This document shows, in pieces, positions 1 to 8,300 of a DNA stretch of 12,733 bases (positions within the stretch are counted from its first letter, which is position 1; each line of letters starts with the position of its first letter). The DNA lies in NCBI GenBank assembly GCA_900542555.1, contig UQNU01000059.1:1-12733 (forward strand). Direction: 5' to 3'. The notes under the pieces were generated by a model that saw only the letters and a program-made list of their open reading frames with translations, did not search any database and was not told the DNA's origin. The position numbers and the translations under genes are program-made. Source of the stretch: an uncultured Collinsella sp. (lineage in GTDB: Bacteria > Actinomycetota > Coriobacteriia > Coriobacteriales > Coriobacteriaceae).

Positions 1-142
1 GCGCCGAATGCTCGCCATCGAAATTTATCGATGGCCTATTTCAGACTGTAATGGGCACCCGTCGCAAACGCTCGAATGCCCCCTCTCGTAATGTCATTTG
101 CAATCCGCTAGCACGTGACTCGGACTGCTGCTAGCGCAACCT
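1..142. other. Intergenic region downstream of pepD with two short inverted repeats
   Basis: This stretch holds no convincing gene. It contains two perfect inverted repeats. The first has 8-bp arms (GCCATCGA at 14-21 and TCGATGGC at 28-35) around a 6-nt AT-rich loop. The second has 8-bp arms (CGCTAGCA at 106-113 and TGCTAGCG at 129-136) around a 15-nt loop and starts a few bases past the pepD stop. Neither is followed by a clear T run on either strand, so they are only weak candidates for the pepD transcript end. Confidence 0.35.
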
Positions 143-1600
143 TTACGCGGCAAGGCGCTTGAGGACGTCGATGAGCAGCTCGTAGAAGCGCTCGGCAGAA
201 GCGAGCTCCATGCTCTCGTCCGGGGTATGGACATCGGAGAGCGTCGGGCCCACGGCGATGGCGTCCAGGCCGTGCAGAGCCTCGGCAAACAGGCCGCACT
301 CAAGGCCGGCGTGAATGGACTCGATGCGCAGCTCGGAGCCAAAGAGCTCTCGATAGCTCTCGACAAAGACGTCGCGGACCGGCGAATGCTCGGCATAGCT
401 CCAGCCGGGATACTCAAACTCAAACTTGGCGTCGAAGCCCAGGACATCGGCCAGCGTCTGCAGACGGTCCTTGAACTCGTTCTGCAGCGAGGTGATCGAA
501 GAGCGCGGGGACAGCATAATCTTGACCTCGTCATCGGAGGTGGCGACCACGCCGATGTTGGAGGAAACCTCGACGGAGCCGTCGGTGGCGACGTTACGGC
601 GAATCACGCCGTTAGGGGCAAGGCGCAGGGCGCGGATGAGGGCAAGCGCGGACTTCTGGTCCATGGCCTCAACCTCGGCGTCGTCGGCAATCTCGACGGT
701 GCAAGTAAAGCCGGGGTCGAAGACCTCGAGCTCGGCAGTGACGTCGGCGATGATGCCCTTTGCGATCTGGGCCGCGGCCTCGGCGGCAGCGTGGTCGGCG
801 TAGACCAGAACAGCCTTGCACTCACGGTTGATGGCGTTGTCCTTGGTGCCGCCGTTAAAGCTAACGATGGCGGGCTCGCCGGCAACCATCAGGCGGTCGA
901 TGATGCGGGCCATGATGAGGTTGCCGTTGCCGCGCTCCAGGTTGATATCGCTGCCGGAGTGGCCGCCCAGCAGGCCGGAGATGTCGAGCGTGAGGGTGCT
1001 ACCGGTCTTGTGCTCGCGCGCGATCGGGCAGGTGTAGGTAACGACGACGCCGCCGGCACAGCTGACGGTGGCAACGCCCTCTTCCTCGGAGTCAAGGTTG
1101 ATCATGGTGCGGGCGCTAATCTGGGACTTGTCGAGCGTCTCGGCGCCGACCAGGCCAGTCTCCTCGTCGGTGGTGAACACGCACTCGAGGGCCGGATGAG
1201 CAATCGAATCGTCGTTGAGCACAGTGAGCATCAGAGCGACGGCAATACCGTTGTCGGCGCCCAGAGTGGTGCCGTTAGCGGTGAGGACGCCGTCCTTGAC
1301 GACCAGGTCGATACCATCGGTCGTAAAGTCGTGCTCAACGGAGCCCAACTTGTCGCACACCATATCGATGTGGCCCTGCAGCATCACGGTCGGGGCATTC
1401 TCGGCACCGGCAGATGCGGGCTTGCGAATGATGACGTTGTAGACCTCGTCCTGATACACATCGAGGCCGCGCTCCTTGGCAAACGCAACCAGGAAATCGC
1501 TGATGCCCTTCTCGTTGCCAGACCCACGGGGGATCGCGCTGACCTCCTCAAAGAAATGGAACAGCTGGGCGGGCTCGTAGCCGGTAATCTTGTAGTCCAT
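143..1600 (-). CDS. pepD: Aminoacyl-histidine dipeptidase (PepD), peptidase family M20C
   Basis: This is a cytosolic zinc dipeptidase that in characterised relatives cleaves dipeptides with broad specificity, including Xaa-His substrates such as carnosine. The product is 485 residues, the usual length for PepD. The M20 metal centre is visible: GHIDMV with His77 and Asp79, GADNG with the bridging Asp116, TTDEETGL with the catalytic Glu146 and metal-binding Glu147, Asp170 in the INLDSEEEG block, and His458 in VHTPDESMEL near the C terminus. The lid and dimerisation domain lies between, with the HSGSDINLERGN block after residue 200. The start is the ATG at 1598-1600, which begins MDYKITGYEP and is preceded by AGGAGG at 4-nt spacing. 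An upstream in-frame extension lacks family similarity. No signal peptide is present. It lies about 210 bp downstream of clpC on the same strand, behind a terminator-like hairpin, so it is probably transcribed separately. The assignment to M20C is secure; the exact in vivo substrate is unknown. Confidence 0.95.
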   Translation of the reverse strand: MDYKITGYEPAQLFHFFEEVSAIPRGSGNEKGISDFLVAFAKERGLDVYQDEVYNVIIRKPASAGAENAPTVMLQGHIDMVCDKLGSVEHDFTTDGIDLVVKDGVLTANGTTLGADNGIAVALMLTVLNDDSIAHPALECVFTTDEETGLVGAETLDKSQISARTMINLDSEEEGVATVSCAGGVVVTYTCPIAREHKTGSTLTLDISGLLGGHSGSDINLERGNGNLIMARIIDRLMVAGEPAIVSFNGGTKDNAINRECKAVLVYADHAAAEAAAQIAKGIIADVTAELEVFDPGFTCTVEIADDAEVEAMDQKSALALIRALRLAPNGVIRRNVATDGSVEVSSNIGVVATSDDEVKIMLSPRSSITSLQNEFKDRLQTLADVLGFDAKFEFEYPGWSYAEHSPVRDVFVESYRELFGSELRIESIHAGLECGLFAEALHGLDAIAVGPTLSDVHTPDESMELASAERFYELLIDVLKRLAA

Positions 1601-1711
1601 GGTGCCTCCTTGGCGCAACTGGTTAGACAGTAAGACATGCGACTTGTATATTCCCAGACTTTGCGTGCATAAACCAGTCGAAAACGCCGAGCGCCCTCGC
1701 ATCATCGGCTA

Positions 1712-1723
1712 ACGGTGGACCGT
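1712..1723. promoter_or_regulatory. Small inverted repeat in the pepD upstream region
   Basis: ACGGT at 1712-1716 and ACCGT at 1719-1723 form a 5-bp inverted repeat with a 2-bp centre. A further AACGGT lies at 1731-1736. The cluster sits about 110-135 bp upstream of the pepD ATG, where an operator could lie. The arms are short, and I could not assign a convincing pepD promoter, so this is weak. Confidence 0.15.
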
Positions 1724-1757
1724 ATAACGTAACGGTCACAACTTCCGCAGCTCTACA

Positions 1758-1789
1758 AATCGAGGCGCCCTTTCCGGAGCGCCTCGATT
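1758..1789 (-). terminator. Terminator-like hairpin after clpC
   Basis: Perfect 11-bp arms (AATCGAGGCGC at 1758-1768 and GCGCCTCGATT at 1779-1789) enclose a 10-nt loop, starting 26 bp past the clpC stop. On the minus strand the stem ends in ATT and continues TGTAG, so the U tract is short. A hairpin of this strength at this position most likely ends the clpC transcript, and some read-through into pepD is possible. Confidence 0.65.
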
Positions 1790-1814
1790 GCGCGTATCAA
1801 ATTGTCGCCACGCC

Positions 1815-4457
1815 CTACAGCGCGCCGGAACCGGCTTGCATCATGCCGCCGGGGCCCGAGGTCACGCCGCCGCTCACGGGCGCGGCGTTGCCGGTGTGCG
1901 GTACCGCCGGGGCGGTATCGCCACCAAGCGTGCCCGCCGGACGCGGTGCCGGGATCTCGCCCGTGCCGCGGCTAAAGACAAACTTGCCATCGGCCACGTC
2001 GCACAGGACGGTATCGCCCTCGCCCCACTCGCCAGCCAGCAGTTCCTCGGACAGCGGATCCTCGATGAGCTTTTGGATGGCACGACGCAGCGGACGCGCG
2101 CCGTTGGTGAGGTCGGTACCCTCCGCCACAATCTTGTCGTAGGCCGCATCGGTAAGCTTGATGTTCATGCCGTTTGCGATCAGGCGCTGGCGCAGATCGT
2201 CCACCAGCAGGTGCGCGATCTTGGTAAGATTCTCGCCCGAGAGCTTCTGGAACACCACAATATCGTCGATACGGTTGAGCAGCTCAGGGCGGAACAGGCG
2301 CTTGAGCTCGCCCATCGCACGACCCTTGATCTCGCTCGACGTGAGACCCTGCTCACCGGTGGTGCCAAAACCGACGCTCGCATCCTGCGCGATCTCGCGG
2401 GCGCCCACGTTGGACGTCATGATGATCACGGTATTGCGGAAGTCGACCGTCTTGCCCTGGCTATCAGTCAGGCGACCCTCCTCCAGCACCTGCAGCAAGA
2501 TGTTGAAGATGTCGGGGTGCGCCTTCTCGATCTCGTCGAACAGCACGACCGAGTACGGGTGACGACGAACGGCCTTGGTAAGCTGACCGCCCTCGTCGTG
2601 ACCCACGTAACCCGGAGGGCTACCGATAAGCTTGGAGACCTCGAACTCGCTGCCGAACTCCGACATGTCGAAGCTGATGAGCGCGTCCTTGCTGCCAAAG
2701 AGGTACTCGGCGAGCGTCTTGGCGAGCTCGGTCTTGCCTGTGCCGGTGGGACCCAGGAAGATAAAGCTGCCGCCGGGGCGACGCGGGTCCTTAAGCGGCG
2801 AACGGCTGCGGCGCACGGCCTTGGCGACGGCCTCGACTGCCTCATCCTGGCCGATGATGCGCGTCTTGAGCACGCTTTCGGCTTGCAGCAGGCGACGGCT
2901 CTCACTCTCGGTAAGCGAGGACACCGGCACGCCCGAAGTCACGGACACGATGTCGGCAATCTGGCTCACGTCGATGGTGAGCGGGCTGGCGTCGAGTTCG
3001 GCGGTCCAGGCGGCCTTGGCTTCGGCGAGCTCAATCTCGGCGGCCTTCTGCTGCTCGGTGATCTCGGCGGCCTTGTTCATGTCGTCGCTCTCGGTGGCCT
3101 CCTGCGCGGCGGCCTTGAGCTCCTCTATGCGATGCTCGGCCTCGCGCACCGGCTCGGGCGCGCGATTCGCGGCGATGCGAGCGCGGGCACCGGCCTCGTC
3201 GATGAGGTCGATGGCCTTATCGGGCAGGAAGCGATCCTGGATGTAGCGGTTGGAAAGGTTCGCGGCGGCCTCGATAGCACCCTGCGTATAGCGCACATGG
3301 TGGTGCTCCTCGTAGCGCGGCTTGAGCGCGGTCAGGATCTTGACCGTGTCCTCGACGCTCGGCTCCTCGACATCGATGGTCTGGAAGCGACGCTCGAAGG
3401 CCGGGTCCTTGGTGAGGTACTTGCGGAATTCCTCGGCCGTGGTGGCACCGATAATCTGAAAGGCACCGCGCGCGAGCACGGGTTTGAGCATGGAGCTCGC
3501 GTCGATGGAGCCCTCGGCAGAACCGGCACCGATGATGGTGTGCATCTCGTCGATAAACAGGATGACGTCGTCGGCTTCGGTGGCCTCCTGAATCACGTTC
3601 TTGAGGCGCTCCTCAAACTCGCCGCGATACTTGGCGCCCGCCACGAGGCCCGGCAGGTCGAGCGTCCAGATATTCTGGTTCATGAGGTTCTCGGGCACGT
3701 TGCCGGCTGCAATCTGCTGAGCCAGGCCCTCGACGATGGCCGTCTTGCCCACGCCGGGGTCGCCCAGAATGAGCGGGTTGTTCTTGGTGCGGCGCGAAAG
3801 AATTTCCATCATACGCTGGACTTCCTTTTCGCGACCAATTACAGGGTCGAGCTCGCCGTCGCGCGCCTTCTGCGTGAGGTTGGTCGCAAACTGCTTGAGC
3901 GTGTCGGTGCCGCTCCCCTTTTGCTGAGAGGCATCCGAGCCGCTAAAGAACGGCAGGCCCGCACCGGGACGACCAGCACCGGCGCCGGCGAGCGGACGCT
4001 TCTTGTCCTGGTCCTTGGCGGTGAGTTTCTCGATAGCCTTTTTGATGGAGGCGGACGACACACCCAGGCGCATGAAGATGTCCATGGCCATGCCGTTGCC
4101 CTCTTCGACGATGCCGATCAGCAAGTGCTCGGTCGACACGTAGGTCTGGTTGTTCTCGCGCGCCACGCGGAATGAACGCTCCATCACGCTAATGACGAGC
4201 GGCGTAAAGGCGAGCTTGGCCGCCTCGGTCTCCTCACTGGGCTCGGGAACCGTGGTCTGGACCTCTTTGAGAGTATCCATGATGTCATCGTAGGAGATGT
4301 CGAGCGAACGCAGCGCCTCGGCGGCAATGCCCTCGTCCTCCTTGGCAAGCGCGAGCAGCAGGTGCTCGGTGCCCACCTTATTTGAATGAAGATCGAGCGC
4401 TTCTTGCTTGGCCATGGACATGACCTTACGCGCACGATCGGTAAATCTATCTAACAT
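1815..4457 (-). CDS. clpC: ATP-dependent Clp protease ATP-binding subunit ClpC
   Basis: This AAA+ unfoldase feeds damaged or regulatory proteins into the ClpP peptidase in the cytosol. The product is 880 residues. The Clp N-terminal double repeat spans about 1-145 and is followed by a Gly/Ala/Pro-rich linker at 155-171. AAA domain 1 has Walker A GDPGVGKT (232-239), Walker B VILFIDE (298-304) and arginines in the PAFERRF block (352-358). A charged middle domain with UVR-like character lies at about 425-490. AAA domain 2 has Walker A GPTGTGKT (569-576), Walker B VVLFDE (637-642) and sensor-2 GARPLRR (786-792). VGF at 695-697 fits the ClpP-docking loop. Residues 831-880 are a Gly/Pro/Ala-rich tail of low complexity. 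The start is the ATG at 4455-4457 (MLDRFTDRARK), with AAGGAA upstream at 6-nt spacing; the 11-residue upstream extension is not family-like. No ctsR, mcsA or mcsB gene lies beside it, and I see no HspR or CtsR box in the 190-bp upstream gap. Confidence 0.97.
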   Translation of the reverse strand: MLDRFTDRARKVMSMAKQEALDLHSNKVGTEHLLLALAKEDEGIAAEALRSLDISYDDIMDTLKEVQTTVPEPSEETEAAKLAFTPLVISVMERSFRVARENNQTYVSTEHLLIGIVEEGNGMAMDIFMRLGVSSASIKKAIEKLTAKDQDKKRPLAGAGAGRPGAGLPFFSGSDASQQKGSGTDTLKQFATNLTQKARDGELDPVIGREKEVQRMMEILSRRTKNNPLILGDPGVGKTAIVEGLAQQIAAGNVPENLMNQNIWTLDLPGLVAGAKYRGEFEERLKNVIQEATEADDVILFIDEMHTIIGAGSAEGSIDASSMLKPVLARGAFQIIGATTAEEFRKYLTKDPAFERRFQTIDVEEPSVEDTVKILTALKPRYEEHHHVRYTQGAIEAAANLSNRYIQDRFLPDKAIDLIDEAGARARIAANRAPEPVREAEHRIEELKAAAQEATESDDMNKAAEITEQQKAAEIELAEAKAAWTAELDASPLTIDVSQIADIVSVTSGVPVSSLTESESRRLLQAESVLKTRIIGQDEAVEAVAKAVRRSRSPLKDPRRPGGSFIFLGPTGTGKTELAKTLAEYLFGSKDALISFDMSEFGSEFEVSKLIGSPPGYVGHDEGGQLTKAVRRHPYSVVLFDEIEKAHPDIFNILLQVLEEGRLTDSQGKTVDFRNTVIIMTSNVGAREIAQDASVGFGTTGEQGLTSSEIKGRAMGELKRLFRPELLNRIDDIVVFQKLSGENLTKIAHLLVDDLRQRLIANGMNIKLTDAAYDKIVAEGTDLTNGARPLRRAIQKLIEDPLSEELLAGEWGEGDTVLCDVADGKFVFSRGTGEIPAPRPAGTLGGDTAPAVPHTGNAAPVSGGVTSGPGGMMQAGSGAL

Positions 4458-4488
4458 GCTCGTTTCCTTACATGAGTTCATCGAAATC

Positions 4489-4516
4489 AAAACGCCCGCC
4501 CGTCGGCGGCGCTTTT
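4489..4516 (-). terminator. GC-rich hairpin with flanking A/T runs in the clpC leader
   Basis: On the plus strand AAAACGCC starts at 4489 and GGCGCTTTT ends at 4516. On the minus strand AAAA, a bulged G and CGCCGCC pair with a GGCGGGCG-TTTT arm through one bulge per side, followed by GATTT. The shape is that of an intrinsic terminator, lying 32-59 bp upstream of the clpC ATG. It may end tetR operon transcripts, act as an attenuator or 5'-UTR structure for clpC, or both. The imperfect pairing limits confidence. Confidence 0.45.
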
Positions 4517-4560
4517 GTCTCTTTACCCACAGGTTGTCTATGTTAACAGCTGGAGGAATA

Positions 4561-4566
4561 TCTATA
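4561..4566 (-). promoter_or_regulatory. clpC: Possible clpC promoter -10 element
   Basis: On the minus strand TATAGA (part of TTTATAGATATT) lies in the most AT-rich stretch of the gap between tetR and clpC, about 105 bp upstream of the ATG. It matches four of six -10 consensus bases. No good -35 hexamer sits at the right spacing. If used, the transcript would begin near 4553 and include the hairpin at 4489-4516. Confidence 0.25.
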
Positions 4567-4596
4567 AACCCGGCTCACATGAATGCAGGTTATGAC

Positions 4597-4624
4597 CGCA
4601 TCGCGGGACTCACCGCGCGATGCG
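4597..4624 (-). other. Hairpin downstream of the tetR gene, possible operon end
   Basis: Perfect 9-bp GC-rich arms (CGCATCGCG at 4597-4605 and CGCGATGCG at 4616-4624) enclose a 10-nt loop, 26 bp past the TetR stop codon. No T run follows on the minus strand (it reads GTCATAACC), so it does not meet the usual definition of an intrinsic terminator. It could stabilise the 3' end of the activase/TetR mRNA. Confidence 0.35.
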
Positions 4625-4649
4625 CGACGGGCGCCCCGCAAGAGAAACC

Positions 4650-5339
4650 CTAGACGTCTTTCACCACGTCGGGACTCGTCGCACGCGATGCGCGATAGGC
4701 ATCGGCCTCCTTGGAGACGCGTTCGAGCAGCTCGGATGTATCGACGCCCTCAACTTGCGCGACCGTTTCAACCGTCTGCATGGCGACCGCCCTCAGGTAC
4801 GCGCACGCGCTGTCCCCCAGCTGCTCGAGGTCTATCTCCTCGCCGCCCTCCCGGGCAAAGCCGACCGCCATCACAAAGCCCATGATGCCCGAGACCAGAA
4901 AGCCCACCGCAAAGCTCGAATCTGCCTTGAGCTCTTCTCCGTCGGGGTGGACGATCTCTCTCACGCGGTCGATGATGATCGTATGGATGCCCTGCTCGAC
5001 CTGCTCGGCGGCACCCGCCCTCATGGTGATGACGATGCGCCGCAGCAGGCAGCGGACGTCGCGCCGGTCGAACGCCGAAAGGTCGCCCTCGCTCGAAAAA
5101 TGCCAGAGGGCATCGGTGATGAGCTCGTTATCCTGCAGCAGCTGGGCTATGGCGATGGCGACGAGTTCATCGAAATCGTGAAAATAGTAGTAAAACGTTC
5201 CGCGATTGCACTGGGCGGCGCGGGTCACCTCGCCAACCGACAGCTCGAAGATGCTGTTGTTCTCGATGAGCTCCCAAAACGCCTCGATGATACGGGTGCG
5301 TGCATCGGGCGCATCGGCGTCCTTACGCGGTCTCGCCAT
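4650..5339 (-). CDS. TetR/AcrR-family transcriptional regulator
   Basis: This is a one-component repressor-type DNA-binding protein of 229 residues. The N-terminal TetR HTH lies at about 34-55: ELSVGEVTRAAQCNRGTFYYYF, followed by HDFDELV, a standard TetR_N pattern. The remaining all-helical part (about 65-229) is a ligand-binding and dimerisation domain whose ligand cannot be read from sequence. I chose the ATG at 5337-5339 (MARPRKDADA), a common TetR N terminus. A GTG at 5346-5348 would add three residues and has an AGGGG-like site, so it remains possible. The start lies inside the end of the 1479-residue activase gene (17-bp overlap), which argues for one operon and coupled translation. The likely target is the 21-bp palindrome at 9812-9832 in front of that operon, giving autoregulation. 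That target is an inference. Confidence 0.9.
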   Translation of the reverse strand: MARPRKDADAPDARTRIIEAFWELIENNSIFELSVGEVTRAAQCNRGTFYYYFHDFDELVAIAIAQLLQDNELITDALWHFSSEGDLSAFDRRDVRCLLRRIVITMRAGAAEQVEQGIHTIIIDRVREIVHPDGEELKADSSFAVGFLVSGIMGFVMAVGFAREGGEEIDLEQLGDSACAYLRAVAMQTVETVAQVEGVDTSELLERVSKEADAYRASRATSPDVVKDV

Positions 5340-8300
5340 GCGCCTCACCGCACCCCTGCGCCTTGGCGTTCATGATGAGCATCTGAAGACGGTTCTCCAC
5401 GTTGGCGAAGCTCACGTCGGGATCGTAGTCGAGCGGCAGGAACTGCGCCGTGGGATACTGCTCCTTGAGCGCATGGATGAGCCCGCGCCCCACGACATGG
5501 TTGGGCAGACACCCGAACGGCTGCAGGATCACGAAGTTGCGGCAGCCGCGCTTGGCGTGCTCGAGGATCTCCGCCGGAATCAGCACGCCCTCGCCCGCAT
5601 CGAACGTATGGTGCAGGATCTTATCGCTCGCGCGCACGAGCTCGGGCATGCGCGTCGGCGGCTCGTAGAGCGGGCTCGCCGCGCCCAGGCGGTCGCAACG
5701 GTCGTGCGCGAGCTCGAACAGGTTGTCCGCCGTGGCGTACCAAGCCTTTTCGGGCAGCGACAGGTCGACGTGGAACTCGCGCGACTGCGCATGCTTGTAG
5801 AAATAGGTCTTGCGGATCACGTCGGTCATGCGCGCCTCGATGACCTCGAGCCCGTTGTCCTCGAGGTAGCGCTCGATCTCGTGGTTGGCGCCGAGATGGA
5901 AATTGAGCAGGTACTCGCCCACGATGAGAACGGTCGGATGCGGGTTCGAGCGGTCGTACGGAACGGCGTCCATGATCGCAAGCGCGCGTTTGAAGCCCGT
6001 CGCCTGGCCTCTCAGCCCCGAGCGCTCCATGCCCTCGATAACCTCATCGAGCGCGCGGTCGAACGCAGCGTCCGCCGCGCCCTTCTCGAGCTCATAGGGA
6101 CGGATGCGCCTAAGCATGGCCTCGAGGGCATCGATCATGGGAAGACCGTAGGCGATCTGGATGCTCGGGCCAAGGCCGAGCTTGAAGCCCGGATGCGCAT
6201 TGTGGGCATCGACGTCGTCGTTGGTGAGCACCGGGACATAGTCGTATCCCGCGTCGTCGAGCGCGCGGCGCAGCAGGGGCATGTAGTGCGTCAGGCGGCA
6301 GTCGCCGATATACTTGCCAGTCACCACGGCGACGTCGTGCGGGTCGTACTTACCGCTCTTGAGTGCCGCGAGCGCCTCGCCGATCACGATTTGCGCGGGG
6401 AAGCAGATGTCGTTGTGCACATAGCGTTTGCCCAGGCGGATGGCATCCTCGCGCCCGATATCAAGGGCCTCGGCGCGCACGCCCTGATTGCGCATCGCCG
6501 CGGTCATGAGCCTGCAGAACGCATGGGAGGTGTTGGGGACCAGCGCGATCTTGTCGTGCCGGTCGCGCTTGGTGTACTTGACCTTATACGGGTCGTCGAG
6601 CGGATGGACCGCGTGCACCCGGGCGCCCTCGGCACGCTCCTCCGCGCGACGACGGTTGACCGACTCGATAAACGAACGCACGCGAATGCCCATGGGACCG
6701 GCGACGTCGCTCTCATCGAGCTTGATCATCATCGGAACCTTGGAGCCCATCTCGCCCATCATGCGCGCGATCTCGTCGGTGAGATACGCATCGTGGCCGC
6801 AGCCGAAGCTGCCCATCTGCACGAGCTCGAGCTCGGGCGTCGATGCGACGATGACCGCGCACGACAGCATGCGCGCATGGTAGTTGTTCACGATGTCGAT
6901 GCGGCTGTTGGAAAGATCGACGTTGCAGACCCCCGGCACCGCATCGGGCGTCAGCACGGGGATGCCGCGCTCAGAGAAGAGCTTGGGCAGCCCGTGGTTG
7001 ACCAGCGGGTCGTTGTGGTACGGGCGCGAAGCGATCACCACCGCGTAGCCGCCGTCCTCGCGCACGTTCTCGAGCACCTGCCTGCCGCGCAGCTGCAGCT
7101 GGTTCTCAAACGTCTCCTGCGCGCGGTCCGCCTGCTCGGTCGCCTTGGCAACCAGGTCGGCATCGATATCGAAGGTCTCCTTGCACCACGCCTTGAGCTG
7201 GCGGTTTCGGTCGCCCTCGTCGTACCAGTGGAACAGCGGCGTATCGAACGGAACGCCGAAACGCTCCTCCGGGTTATCGGAATTGCGCATCACGTAGGGG
7301 TATCCCTTTACGACGGCGCACATCCACTCGCTGGTAGAGGCGGTGTTTTCGGTGGGCACCGTCGTGATGATGGGCATGAAGATGCGGTCGACGCCGGCGT
7401 CGACGAGATTGCGGATGTGCCCGTGGACGAGCTTGGCCGGGAAGCACACGGTGTCGGATGTGACGTGCGCCAGACCGCGCTCGTACATCGCCTTGGTGCT
7501 GCGTCCCGAGACGCGCACCTTAAAGCCGAGCGTGCTGAAGAACGTCGACCAGAACGGCATGGTGTCCCAGAACTCGAGCACACGGGGAATGCCGATCGTG
7601 ACATCGCGCCCCCCGCTGACGGGAACCGTGGGGTACGACTCGAACAGCAGCTTCTCGCGGTCGACAAAGAGATTGGGGGCAGCCGCGGTCCGGTCGCGCC
7701 CCGTGCCGGGTGCCTGTGCCTCGCAAGCACCCTGCGGACGCAGCTCCTCCGCCGCGGGAACCTCGCGCACGAGCTCATCCCATGAGATGGCGCCGCCGCG
7801 CGGGCAGCGATTGCCCGTGACGTAAAGCGAGCCGTCGCCAAATGCCACGACCGCGCGCTGGCAGCGGTTGTTGCACCGACGGCAGGTAACGCCGCCGAAT
7901 TCGCGATGCTCGAAGCGCTCCACGGCATCGAGCCCGATAAACGACGTGCCGGCGTCGCCCTTGCGGCATTCCTCGCGCGCGAGCAGGGCGATACCGATAG
8001 CGCCCATCAGCCCCGGGTGGGGCGCACGCGTGACGGGTTTGCCCAGATACTGCTCGAATGCGCGCAGCACCGCGTCGTTTCGGAACGTGCCGCCCTGGAC
8101 AACGACTTTGTCGCCCAGACGGTTGAGATTTGAAACGCGAATGACCTTGGTGAACACGTTCTCGATAATCGAACGGCAGAGACCGGCCATGATGTCGCCC
8201 GGACCCTTACCGCGCCGCTGCTCGGAAACGACGCTGCTGTTCATGAACACCGTGCAGCGGCTGCCGAGAACGGCGGGGGCTTTGGACGAAAATGCCTCGG

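Noticed and set aside
14..35. Hairpin near the left edge as an intrinsic terminator
   Set aside because: The 8-bp stem is perfect, but neither strand shows a proper T run after it, so I report it only as an inverted repeat.
107..116. GCTAGCACGT shared with position 9905-9914
   Set aside because: A 10-bp match in unrelated intergenic contexts, with no similarity in the flanks, is likely chance.
227..1633. Plus-strand open frame of about 468 codons opposite pepD
   Set aside because: It is the antisense shadow of a well-supported M20C gene in high-GC DNA; the translation is repetitive in Gly/Asp/Val/Ala and has no recognisable domain.
1788..4175. Plus-strand open frame of about 795 codons opposite clpC
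   Set aside because: It is antisense to a complete ClpC with all AAA+ motifs, and its product is rich in Leu/Gly/Arg/His with no known family.
4458..4649. CtsR or HspR (HAIR) operator upstream of clpC
   Set aside because: I looked for the CtsR heptad direct repeat and for the CTTGAGT/ACTCAAG inverted repeat and saw neither on either strand.
5340..5348. GTG start for the TetR regulator three codons upstream
   Set aside because: It is possible, but MARPRK is the more typical family start; the difference is three residues.
5206..7785. Plus-strand open frame of about 859 codons opposite the activase
   Set aside because: It is antisense to conserved DUF2229/HgdB-like sequence; codon bias of the real gene on a high-GC genome leaves this frame open by chance.
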